Assembly: GCA_965248255.1 (NCBI GenBank)
Contig: CBDFIW010000003.1
Location: 2,294,001 to 2,358,000, forward strand
Direction: 5' to 3'
Origin: JAKZVK01 sp965248255
Lineage (GTDB): Bacteria > Acidobacteriota > Terriglobia > Bryobacterales > UBA6623
DNA: 64,000 nucleotides
Shown here piece after piece: positions 33,580-42,067 of the stretch; positions within the stretch are counted from its first letter, which is position 1, and each line of letters opens with the position of its first letter. A program made the translations under genes and the position numbers. Below the pieces are notes generated by a model, which was not told the DNA's origin, searched no databases, and worked only from the letters and a program-made list of their open reading frames with translations.

Positions 33580-36500
33580 GTGATGATGGGTGGATTGGGG
33601 CGTCTTCTCTTGTGCGTAGTGGCTTTGTGGCCCGTCGCGGTGTCGGCGGATGACTACGTGTTTGTGTTCCATTCGGGCAGCACGGCGACCGTATGCCGAG
33701 CCGACGACCTCGACTTTATCGCGGCGCCCGAGGTCGGCCCTGGCGCCGTGGCAGCCATCGGCGTGCCCGACCCGGACCAGATTACGAGTCTTCTGAAGAT
33801 CTACGTCCTACGCACCGATTCTGTCGTCGTCCTCAATCCAGGTTTTCCGTTTGCCGTGCGCAAGACGTTCTTCTTGCAGACGGCGATCAACCACGGGGAG
33901 AGAAGCGCTTTCCTGACGCCTAACGGACGGCAGTTGATCGTCGCCGCCGGGGATTTCCTCCATGTCTTCGACGCGGTCGATCCCGCCGAACCCGGCTTCC
34001 GATCGCTTGACATGGGTGGACACATCACCGGTGTTACGGCGACGTCGGATTCCGACCGCGCCTACGTGATCACCGAGGGTTCGATGGAAGTTCGGACCGT
34101 GGCCCTCATGACCGATCTTCCGCAGGTCCTTGCCGGTCCGTTGGACCTACCGGAAATTCCCAAAGCCATCGGCTCTGCGCCAAACGCCTCGGGTATCTAC
34201 GCAGCTTCTGATACCTCGGTTTTCGAGATCGATCCGCTCGCGTTCGAAATCACCGCCACCATACCCACTGAACTCGAAGGCCCGAAGACACTGGACTTCG
34301 ATCCGGAGCCGCCGGTGGCGTCGGCCTTCGTCGTGGCCGGTACGAGGGTAGGATTCGTGGATCTGCTGAGTGCGGAGCCGGGACGCGTATTTAGCGCGGG
34401 CGTTGAGATCACCGAGGTGATCGCTCCGGGTGACGGAAGCGTCTACGGGATGTTCGGAGAGGCCGGCGCTGTGGTGCGCGCCAACATTGCCACGGGCGCC
34501 ATCGCCACGGTCCAGGATCCTGATACGGCTGCCGCTTTTCCGCTCCCGGCAGTGGACTTGGAGGTCGGTCCTGGCGGAAAGAGTGTCGTGATTGCGTTCG
34601 GTGACACGGGTCTCTTGGTACGGATGGACGTGTCCGGCGTCGTCAAGGAGGCCGAAGTAATCCCGCCGTCACCGCCCACCGGAATCGCGGTGATCACGGA
34701 ATTGGCCCCGTTTGTTGGGCGTATTGAGACGTATGGAGGAGACCGCCAGTTCGCGGCCCCCGGGGCGCGACTTAGAAAACCTCTGGCGGTGCGGCTAACA
34801 GGCCTGGATGGCAAGAACGTGGCTGGCCGCGGAATTACCTTCAGTTCCGACGAGTTCGGTGCCGTCCTCTTGCCCACCATGGCCGAGACGAATCTGCTTG
34901 GCGTCGCCTACACCTTGGTGACCGTACCCGGCCTGGATCCGTTCGAGGTCGAGGCGCGCTTTTCGCCCGGCGCGGCGCCCGCGGTATTTGACGTCAACGT
35001 CGGAGGGGAAGGCCTCTCGGGGCTGAAAAAGCTCGGCGGTGACTATCAGGCCGTCGAAGGGGGAGAGCCGCTCTCGTTGCCGCTGATCGTGGAAGCGACG
35101 ATCGATCGAGAGCCGGTCGGTGGTCTTGGGCTGATGGTTCTTCCGTCGTTCGGCGTCACCTGCCCGGCCGCGGTCGAAACCGATTTCATGGGCATTGCGG
35201 AGATCAACTGCACCGCCCCAGAGGTGGCGATCGACCAGTTTGTCGCGGTGAATGTTGAGGACACTATTGGGCGCTCGCTCGACGACCCGTTCCGGATCAA
35301 GGTCGTGCCCGAGGAAGGCGATCTCCCCAACCGCTTTTTCATCACGTCGACCCAGCCGATCGCAGGAGTTGGGGGTGAGACGATCCCGGGCGCCGTCATG
35401 GGGCGGGTGCTTACCGCGGAAGGCTTTTTCGGTACCGATACCGGTGTGAGCATCACCTCGCCTGACGACATCTTCATCGATACGCCTCTCGCGATCTCCA
35501 ATGAAACCGGCGAGGTCTCGACAGGCGTCACACTCGGTTGCAGTCTGGGGCCGGGCGCCATTACCGCGACGCTTCTCGCTCCGTCCGGCGTCACGAGGAT
35601 GATCCCTTTCATGACGATGACCGGAGCCCCGGCGACTCTCACCAAGACGCGCGGCGACCTGCAGACCGGAATGGCGGGTGCAGTGCTCAACGGCCCGGGA
35701 CAGGGCTTATTCGCGGAGCTCAAGGATGCCTGCGGCAACCCCATTTCGAGTGAGCCGATCGTCTGGGAAGTGAGCCCCCCGGACGGCGCCACCTTCGCGA
35801 ACGTGTTCCCGCGGACCAATGACGCGGGCGAGGTCTTCGCCTTCGTGCGTTTGGGAAACCAACCCGGCCCCGTAGCTCTCACGGCTACCACCGGCGGCCT
35901 GAGCACCACCTTCAATCTCACCATCGGGGCGCCTGCCACTCTGATGCGGGAGGCCGGCGGAGACGGCCAACTCATCTCGATCGGTGAAGCGGCCACCTTT
36001 CCCCTAGTGGTAGAACTTCTCGGCGATTCTGCTGACCCGGTCGAAGGACTCGCCGTCGACTTCACCATTACGGAGGGAAGCGGCAGCCTGACGTCGAACC
36101 AAGCGACCAGCAATACTCTCGGCCGGGCGTCGGTCGGAGTCATCGCGGGCGCCCTGTTAGGTCCGTTGACCGTAGAAGCGCGCGCCGGGGACTTAGTGTT
36201 TGTGTTTCGCCTGACCGTGGTGGGCCGCACTCCGTTCGTCAGCTCGGTGGGCTTCGTCAACTCGGGGAGTTTCCTGGTCGGCTTCGTGCCGGGAGGTGGG
36301 GGCACGATCTTTAGGATCGGCCTGATGGAGGGGGTCGACGGCATCGTCGTGCCTGACACTTTCCCGTTCCCGCTCGAGCTGCGGGGCGTAAAGGTCTTCG
36401 TGAATGGCGTTCAGGTCCCGATTATTGCGATTGCCAACGTCAACGGACAGGAGCAGATAAACATTCAAGTACCGTTTGAGACGCCGGCGCCCGCCGACCG

Positions 36501-36945
36501 CATCGAGGTCATCATCTGCAACAACGGCGCCCAGGACAGTTTTTTTGTACAGACATTCCGTACCCAGCCGGGCCTCTTTGAGATCCCCTTCGCCGAAGGG
36601 CTGTTCGTCGCCGCAATCGACCTCGACTTCCGGGTCGTCGGCCCCAATAACCCCGTTGAGCCGGGCAGCATCTTCAGCTTGTTCCTTACCAGCATGGGAC
36701 CCACAACGCCGGCCGTCGGCACCAATGTGCCGGGTGGCGTGCCCCCAGCCGTCACGGTGGAAACGCCGCAGGTGCTGATCAACGGGCAGCCGGTGCAGGT
36801 GCTGGGCAGCTTTTACGCGCCGGGGCTCATTACGGGCTATCAGCTCAACATCGTCGCCTCCGACCTTCCGCTTGGCATCTACCCGATCCAGGTCATCGCC
36901 GGTGGGGTGGCCAGCAAAGAGTCTTTGGTGTTCATCGAACCCTGA
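33580..36945 (+). CDS. Large secreted protein with propeller-like, Ig-like and TIGR03437 domains
   Basis: 1121 residues. A signal peptide ends near VAVSADD (about residue 24). Residues 25-370 show repeated propeller-like units (GHITGVTATSDSDRAYVI, TLDFDPEPPVASAFVV). Residues 390-880 hold about four Big/Ig-like repeats, each with the pattern G-D-Q/L-x-G and a following A-F-V-x-L segment (GDYQAVEGGEPLSLPLIVEA, GRASVGVIAG). From about 885 comes the Solibacter-type TIGR03437 domain (VNSGSF, GVKVFVNGVQVPIIAI, NVNGQEQINIQVPFE, PGSIFSLFLTSMGPT). Such proteins are a hallmark of Solibacter relatives; they are extracellular with unproven roles. ATG at 33583 or 33586 is equally possible. Confidence 0.85.
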   Translation: MMMGGLGRLLLCVVALWPVAVSADDYVFVFHSGSTATVCRADDLDFIAAPEVGPGAVAAIGVPDPDQITSLLKIYVLRTDSVVVLNPGFPFAVRKTFFLQTAINHGERSAFLTPNGRQLIVAAGDFLHVFDAVDPAEPGFRSLDMGGHITGVTATSDSDRAYVITEGSMEVRTVALMTDLPQVLAGPLDLPEIPKAIGSAPNASGIYAASDTSVFEIDPLAFEITATIPTELEGPKTLDFDPEPPVASAFVVAGTRVGFVDLLSAEPGRVFSAGVEITEVIAPGDGSVYGMFGEAGAVVRANIATGAIATVQDPDTAAAFPLPAVDLEVGPGGKSVVIAFGDTGLLVRMDVSGVVKEAEVIPPSPPTGIAVITELAPFVGRIETYGGDRQFAAPGARLRKPLAVRLTGLDGKNVAGRGITFSSDEFGAVLLPTMAETNLLGVAYTLVTVPGLDPFEVEARFSPGAAPAVFDVNVGGEGLSGLKKLGGDYQAVEGGEPLSLPLIVEATIDREPVGGLGLMVLPSFGVTCPAAVETDFMGIAEINCTAPEVAIDQFVAVNVEDTIGRSLDDPFRIKVVPEEGDLPNRFFITSTQPIAGVGGETIPGAVMGRVLTAEGFFGTDTGVSITSPDDIFIDTPLAISNETGEVSTGVTLGCSLGPGAITATLLAPSGVTRMIPFMTMTGAPATLTKTRGDLQTGMAGAVLNGPGQGLFAELKDACGNPISSEPIVWEVSPPDGATFANVFPRTNDAGEVFAFVRLGNQPGPVALTATTGGLSTTFNLTIGAPATLMREAGGDGQLISIGEAATFPLVVELLGDSADPVEGLAVDFTITEGSGSLTSNQATSNTLGRASVGVIAGALLGPLTVEARAGDLVFVFRLTVVGRTPFVSSVGFVNSGSFLVGFVPGGGGTIFRIGLMEGVDGIVVPDTFPFPLELRGVKVFVNGVQVPIIAIANVNGQEQINIQVPFETPAPADRIEVIICNNGAQDSFFVQTFRTQPGLFEIPFAEGLFVAAIDLDFRVVGPNNPVEPGSIFSLFLTSMGPTTPAVGTNVPGGVPPAVTVETPQVLINGQPVQVLGSFYAPGLITGYQLNIVASDLPLGIYPIQVIAGGVASKESLVFIEP

Positions 36946-36987
36946 GTCCGACCGCGGTCAGCCTAACGGCGTCTTCCATCTGGAGCG

Positions 36988-38091
36988 ATGAAACCCCGGC
37001 GAATGCCGACAGCGAGTGTTCGGTGGTTATTGCCCGTTGCCTCGGTTGTGGTGGTCTTGTTTGGGCTGGAAGCGGCAGTCCGGCTGCTGGACTTGCACCG
37101 CCCGCTGCGGCGCCCGGTTTACGACGTCGATCCCGCCAAGAGAACCGCGTTCCTGCCTGGGACCGAGCGGACCTACAGAACGGAGGAGTTGCAGTTCTCC
37201 GTCGCTACGAACCGCTATGGCCGCCGTGATGTCGAGTGGCCGCTAGCGGACCTTGCAGAGCCTAGCAACGTTCTTCTCATCGGCGACTCAGCTGTGTTCG
37301 GATACGGCGTTGACGACGAGGAATCGATTCCCTCACGCCTCGAAGCGCTCTTTGCGGCTAATGGTGCTCCAAGGGAGGTCTTCAACTTTGGTATGCCCGG
37401 ACGCGTGTCGCTGCCGGAGTACCGCAGCCTGATGGACGACGCCCTCGGCATCGGCATCGCGGCTCGGATGGTCCTGGTGGGGCTGTTCGTCGGAAACGAC
37501 TTCCGTGATCCGATCGACCGGAGGCTGGCGGTCGTAGACCGCGAGCGTGGCGGGAATCCGGAGCGCGGCCCTTCTGATCGCCGAAATTCACTCTCGGATT
37601 CGGCACTTTTTTCGCTCTTGCAGCTGCGCGTTCGCGGGTCCCCCCAATTGATGAGCTGTGCGCTGGAGCTGGGTGGCCTGTTCGGTCTGGAAGTCTATCA
37701 GTCCGATAGCAGCTTCATCTTTCTTCGCGAGCAGAGTCCCCATCAGGTCGCTCGGTTTCGCCGGGTCTTGAGCGCCCTGGGAGAAATGAAGAGGGCCTGT
37801 GAGAACGAGGGACGCCAGCTTGCGTTGGTCATCGTCCCCAACATGATCCAAGTCCAGCATGGCGACGAGCTGACAGGTAGCGTCTACGACGCCGACAAGC
37901 CAAACCGCCTGGTCCTCGAATACTGCGAGCAGGTGGAGCTGATGTGTCTCGATCTGCTGCCCGGCCTTCGGGAGGCGTACTCAGGCGGGACCAGGCCGCT
38001 CTATTTCCGCCAAGACCGCCATCTGAACGTTGCCGGAAATCGCCGAGCCGCTAAGATGATCTTTCAGTTCCTGCAACGAGCGTCCAATTGA
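36988..38091 (+). CDS. Membrane-anchored SGNH/GDSL hydrolase
   Basis: 367 residues. One N-terminal membrane segment (LLPVASVVVVLFGLEAAVRL) anchors a periplasmic domain with SGNH blocks: VLLIGDSAVFGYGV (Ser), VFNFGMPGRVSLPEYR (Gly), LFVGNDFRD (Asn), and FRQDRHLNVAGNRRA (Asp-x-His). Family members act as esterases or acetyl hydrolases or transferases on surface polysaccharides. The substrate is unknown. It follows the TIGR03437 gene by 42 bp and may share its transcript. Confidence 0.82.
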   Translation: MKPRRMPTASVRWLLPVASVVVVLFGLEAAVRLLDLHRPLRRPVYDVDPAKRTAFLPGTERTYRTEELQFSVATNRYGRRDVEWPLADLAEPSNVLLIGDSAVFGYGVDDEESIPSRLEALFAANGAPREVFNFGMPGRVSLPEYRSLMDDALGIGIAARMVLVGLFVGNDFRDPIDRRLAVVDRERGGNPERGPSDRRNSLSDSALFSLLQLRVRGSPQLMSCALELGGLFGLEVYQSDSSFIFLREQSPHQVARFRRVLSALGEMKRACENEGRQLALVIVPNMIQVQHGDELTGSVYDADKPNRLVLEYCEQVELMCLDLLPGLREAYSGGTRPLYFRQDRHLNVAGNRRAAKMIFQFLQRASN

Positions 38092-38157
38092 GCCGCCCGG
38101 ACCCATGGCGTTGTCGTGTTATCCTTGCGGGCGGCATTTTCAACCAAGGAGAATTCT

Positions 38158-39264
38158 ATGGCAAGAAACAACGTTTCACGACGGGCATTCGTGACGATGG
38201 CGGGTGTTGCGCCGGCGGCGGCAGCCGCGACAAGCCGCAAAGCCGTCGTCGCGCCGGCGGCGGTGAACATGGCGGCGCCGCAAGCACTAGGCGACCCAAT
38301 CCAGGTGGTCACCCTGTACAAGTTCTCGCCTCGGGAGATCCAACAGATCCAGCAGACCGCCGCGCCGACGCGGGTGGAGATCACAATCTGCCGGGACCGG
38401 GACGAGTTCAAGCAGCGGCTTCGCGACGCGGAGGTCGTCTACGGTGGGTTGCGCCAGGGAGAAATCGACTTCGCACCCAAGGTGCAATGGATCATGAACG
38501 GCGGCGCTGGTGTCGAAGGCACGCCACAGGATGTGCGTGAGCATCCCGTCGTGTTCACAAACTACGCCCGCACGTTCGCCCCGGGCATCTCGGAAACGGC
38601 CATCGGACTCTTACTGTGCTTGACGCGCCGCATCGGAACATACATGAAGCAGTTCTACGTGGGTAAGGAGATGGCGCCGTTGGGGACGGTCAAGTCCGAC
38701 GACCATGTAGAGTTGGTCGATCGCGTCATGGGCATCGTCGGAATGGGCGGCATCGGCAGCGCCATCGCGCGGCGTGCGCATTACGGTCTCGACATGCGGG
38801 TCGTTGGCACCGATGCCAAACCCATGCCCAAACCCGAGTATGTCGAGGAGCTGTACGACCCCTCGTGGTTCGGCGAGATGGTGCCGCAAGTCGACGTGCT
38901 CGTCTCGGCCGTGCCACATACGCCGATCACCGAGCGCATGTTCAACGAAGATGTGTTTCGGAAGATGAAAAAGTCGGCGTACTTCATCTGCATGTCACGC
39001 GGTAAGGTTTTTGATGACATGGCGCTTGTCCGTGCGCTGAAGGAAGGTTGGATTGCCGGCGCTGGGCTCGATGTGTTCGCGCCCGATCCGGCGCCCAGGG
39101 GGCATCCGATTTACGAGCTGGATAACGTGGTTATGACGCCCCACACGTCCGGCTGGAGCCCTGATCGGCAAGTGAGGCTCATTTCTCTGTTTGCCGAGAA
39201 CATGCGCCGATATGCCAAGGGGGCGCCGTTGATCAATGTGGTGGATAAGAAGGCGGGGTATTGA
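38158..39264 (+). CDS. Tat-exported D-2-hydroxyacid dehydrogenase
   Basis: 368 residues from ATG 38158, six bases after an AGGAG ribosome site. The first 40 residues form a twin-arginine-type signal (VSRRAFVTMAGVAPAAAAA). The rest is the D-isomer-specific 2-hydroxyacid dehydrogenase fold: an NAD-binding loop in MGIVGMGGIGSAIARRA, VSAVPHTPITERMFNED, FICMSRGKVFDD with the catalytic Arg, and the catalytic His in VMTPHTSGWSPDR. Members normally use cytoplasmic NAD(P)H, so export is unusual and would require cofactor loading before Tat transport. The substrate is unknown. Confidence 0.82.
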   Translation: MARNNVSRRAFVTMAGVAPAAAAATSRKAVVAPAAVNMAAPQALGDPIQVVTLYKFSPREIQQIQQTAAPTRVEITICRDRDEFKQRLRDAEVVYGGLRQGEIDFAPKVQWIMNGGAGVEGTPQDVREHPVVFTNYARTFAPGISETAIGLLLCLTRRIGTYMKQFYVGKEMAPLGTVKSDDHVELVDRVMGIVGMGGIGSAIARRAHYGLDMRVVGTDAKPMPKPEYVEELYDPSWFGEMVPQVDVLVSAVPHTPITERMFNEDVFRKMKKSAYFICMSRGKVFDDMALVRALKEGWIAGAGLDVFAPDPAPRGHPIYELDNVVMTPHTSGWSPDRQVRLISLFAENMRRYAKGAPLINVVDKKAGY

Positions 39265-39308
39265 GCAAGCGCAGCGAGCTGTCAGGCTGCCGGCGGTAGC
39301 GGGCTTGT

Positions 39309-40004
39309 TCAGAGGACTTGCCGCGGGTAGGCGTGGAACGACCGTAAGGCTTCGGAGTGGGAGACGCCCGCGGTCTTGCTGCGGTACCGCCCCAGAGTCT
39401 CTTTCGTATCTTGGTTTGAGTATCGCCTGGAGGCCGAGAACTCCTCATTCTTAACCAATGCGGCGAAGCGTCCCAGCCACTCGATGGCCCGCGGCCAGTC
39501 ATCACTCACATCGACGAACGTGTCGGGCTCGAAACCGATCGTGTGGCGCGGCCCGTTGTCGTAGTAGTACATTCGGCGGGGCGGACGGTAGTCGCGCGCC
39601 TCAACGAGACGGCCTGCGTGGCGAAGCGCGGCCTTGCTCAGTCCCGCCGCGACCTCGTGGTCGGAATGGGAATCGTGCGGCCAAAGCTGGAACGCTATAT
39701 CCGGCCTCACGTCGGCCACAACGCGGGCGACCGCCTTCTTTGCTTCCAGATTCACGTCGAACTGCTGCGACTTGAAATCCAGATAGCGCGTGTCCACACC
39801 GTAGTCTTTCGAGATTGCCTTGGTGCCGGAGAGTAACTTCTGGTGGCGGTCGCCGATTGGCGGCCAGTTCGTGTAGTCACCGATCAGACTGAGGATGACG
39901 ACGCGGTAGTGCTTCCGCACCGCCTGCAGCAGGATACCGGGGACGCCGAAGACGCAGTCGTCATAGTGCGCGCCGATGGCAAGGACTGTTTTCTCGGCAG
40001 GCAT
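39309..40004 (-). CDS. PIG-L/LmbE-family deacetylase
   Basis: 231 residues. The zinc site appears as AIGAHYDDCVFGVPG (His, Asp-Asp) and DSHSDHEVAAGLSKAAL (second His). The family removes N-acetyl groups from GlcNAc-type substrates. There is no signal peptide. It starts 7 bp after the PD40 gene and is third in a metF-PD40-PIG-L group. Substrate unknown. Confidence 0.85.
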   Translation of the reverse strand: MPAEKTVLAIGAHYDDCVFGVPGILLQAVRKHYRVVILSLIGDYTNWPPIGDRHQKLLSGTKAISKDYGVDTRYLDFKSQQFDVNLEAKKAVARVVADVRPDIAFQLWPHDSHSDHEVAAGLSKAALRHAGRLVEARDYRPPRRMYYYDNGPRHTIGFEPDTFVDVSDDWPRAIEWLGRFAALVKNEEFSASRRYSNQDTKETLGRYRSKTAGVSHSEALRSFHAYPRQVL

Positions 40005-40010
40005 CCGAGG

Positions 40011-40958
40011 TCACATCCGGGCTCGCGTGCTGATGTACTTCTTGCGGCTATGGGTCAACTGCTCTTGCTTGCCGCTCGCAAGGTGTATGCGCCAGATATC
40101 CCATTGGCCGGAACGGTCGGACTCGAGGATGATCCACTGGCCGTCGCGCGAGAACCACGGGTGGCCGTCGTTGCCTTTGGCGTTGGTGATGTTGTGGGCG
40201 TTGGAGCCGTCGATGTCGGCGAGGAAGATTTCATCTTCGCCGCCTGCCCGGTTCGTCTGCCAAGCCAGCCGCTTGGCGTCGGGGGAGATCGCCGGGCGCC
40301 GGTCCAGATGCTTGGCCGCTGCGACAACGACCGCCTTCGCCCCGGGACCGTGACCGTACGAGCGCACCAGGGAAACCTCGCGAGGTTTGTATCCGCGGTT
40401 CTTCTCATGCATGGTGATGATGCTGTCGGGAAGCGCGACGCCGTTGCTGGCCTCCAGCGTGACTTCATAGCTGCCCTCGCCCCAACCGACCCACTGGGAG
40501 CGGCGCTTGCCGCAGTTGCGGTGATACGCAAGACGGTCATCGATCGGCGAGAGGGTGGCATGGTGCAGCGCGCAGCCAGCCTCTTCCACGACAACCTCTC
40601 GGCTCCCGGTGTAGATGTTGAGCTTGATCAGCCGGGCGCCGGCGGCGTGGTCATAGCCGTTCGACGCGAACTCCGAATAAAGTACGTGCTCCTGGTCGGA
40701 GTAGAACGATGAGTGTTCGTCGTAGGTTTCGCCCCTGGTGAGTTGGCGCAGCTCGGAGCCGTCGTCTTCCATGACCCAGAGCTTCCCCGCGAGGATCTTG
40801 TCACCGGTTTTTTCGTCGAGATGAGCTCGCTGAAAGACGATGGGGTTCCGATACTTCTTACCTTCGTTCTGGGCGAACATCAATCCAGCTGTGACGACCG
40901 AGCAGACAATCAACAAGCGGATCTGGTGGCAGCCGGACCGCCGGCAAAGCACCTTCAT
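40011..40958 (-). CDS. Exported PD40/TolB-like propeller protein
   Basis: 315 residues from ATG 40958 (MKVLCRRSGCHQIRLLIVC), with a GGGAGAAG ribosome site and a signal peptide ending near MFAQ; upstream codons to 41198 overlap metF and are not used. The body has WD40-like PD40 strands: GKLWVMEDDGSELRQLTRGE, EIFLADIDGSNAHNITNAKG, and WDIWRIHLASGKQEQLTHS. These build TolB-type propellers that bind proteins or carbohydrates in the periplasm. It lies between metF (15 bp) and the PIG-L gene (7 bp). Confidence 0.82.
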   Translation of the reverse strand: MKVLCRRSGCHQIRLLIVCSVVTAGLMFAQNEGKKYRNPIVFQRAHLDEKTGDKILAGKLWVMEDDGSELRQLTRGETYDEHSSFYSDQEHVLYSEFASNGYDHAAGARLIKLNIYTGSREVVVEEAGCALHHATLSPIDDRLAYHRNCGKRRSQWVGWGEGSYEVTLEASNGVALPDSIITMHEKNRGYKPREVSLVRSYGHGPGAKAVVVAAAKHLDRRPAISPDAKRLAWQTNRAGGEDEIFLADIDGSNAHNITNAKGNDGHPWFSRDGQWIILESDRSGQWDIWRIHLASGKQEQLTHSRKKYISTRARM

Positions 40959-40972
40959 TCTCTCTTCTCCCG

Positions 40973-41860
40973 TCAGCCCACCGGGGTCGCCACTCGCAAC
41001 CTTTTGATGGACTGGTAAACCGCACGCGTCGCCGTCGATCGGTTCAGCGTGTAAAAATGGATCCCGGCGACCCCCCGGGCCAGCAACTCTTCGCATTGGC
41101 GCGTGGCGTGATAGGCGCCGATTTGCCGCACCGCCTCGGGGTCGTCCTCGACCGCCTCGATCTTTGTAAGCAGATCCTTGGGCAGCGAAGCCCCGCACAT
41201 CTGCGCGAAACGCTTGATCTGCTTCACACTCAGGATGGGCATGATGCCGGCGAGAATCGGAACGCGAATGCCGGCGGCCTCGGCGCGGTCTCGAAAGCGG
41301 TAGAAGTCTTCGTTAGAGAAGAAGAGCTGAGTAATCAGAAAATCGACGCCCGCATCCACCTTGCGCTTTAGATAGTCGAGGTCCGCCTCGGGGCTGGACG
41401 CCTCGGGGTGCGTCTCGGGATAGCAGGCTCCCGCCAGGCAAAACGAGTAGCGCGAGCGGATGAACTCCACCAACTCGTTGGCGTGCGCAAACCCGCCAGG
41501 TGTAGGGACGAACTCCGACTCGCCCTTGGGCGGGTCGCCTCGCAGCGGCAAGACGTTGGCCACGCCTCCCGCCTCCAGATCGTCGAGTACAGTCGTGATC
41601 TCTTCGCGGGTGGCGCTGACGCAGGTCAGGTGCGCCATCGACTCGATCCCGATCTCGTGTTTGATGCGCTTGACTAACTCGACCGTTTTGCGGCGAGTGC
41701 CTCCTCCGGCGCCGTAGGTCACCGAAACGTAGCTGGGATCGAGCGGCTTAAGGGCCTCGATAGTCTGGAAAAGGTCCGCAAAGCCGGTGTCGTCCTTGGG
41801 CGGGAAGAACTCGAATGAGACTGTGCGGACGTTGCCCTGGAGGATGTCGATGATCTTCAT
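40973..41860 (-). CDS. metF: 5,10-methylenetetrahydrofolate reductase
   Basis: 295 residues. FAD-dependent TIM barrel that reduces methylene-THF to methyl-THF for methionine synthesis. Motifs: VSFEFFPPKDDTGF with the catalytic Glu, YVSVTYGAGGGTRRKT, HLTCVSATREEI, VLPLRGDPPKGESEF, and FLITQLFFSNEDFYRFRD. The length is normal. It is first in a closely spaced leftward group with the PD40 and PIG-L genes, with which it has no known functional link. Confidence 0.95.
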   Translation of the reverse strand: MKIIDILQGNVRTVSFEFFPPKDDTGFADLFQTIEALKPLDPSYVSVTYGAGGGTRRKTVELVKRIKHEIGIESMAHLTCVSATREEITTVLDDLEAGGVANVLPLRGDPPKGESEFVPTPGGFAHANELVEFIRSRYSFCLAGACYPETHPEASSPEADLDYLKRKVDAGVDFLITQLFFSNEDFYRFRDRAEAAGIRVPILAGIMPILSVKQIKRFAQMCGASLPKDLLTKIEAVEDDPEAVRQIGAYHATRQCEELLARGVAGIHFYTLNRSTATRAVYQSIKRLRVATPVG

Positions 41861-42067
41861 ACGGGCTTGGTGCCCAGGGAGTCGAACAGGAGCCGGCGGC
41901 TTCGGGCGTATTGGATTCAGTCTACCTTAGAGGAAATCGGATACTCGGGGTGACTGGGGTGACTGTGCTCCGCTTGAAACTGTTTCCAACCTGACCGATA
42001 ATTGACTTCATCGCGGCCACTGAGGCTTCCGTCCTCCCTTGTGCCTCATGCGACGGGACGTCACCAG

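Noticed and set aside
35046..36359. Minus-strand frame of 437 residues
   Set aside because: It is antisense to the TIGR03437 protein, low in complexity (Ser/Thr/Pro/Arg), and has no domain.
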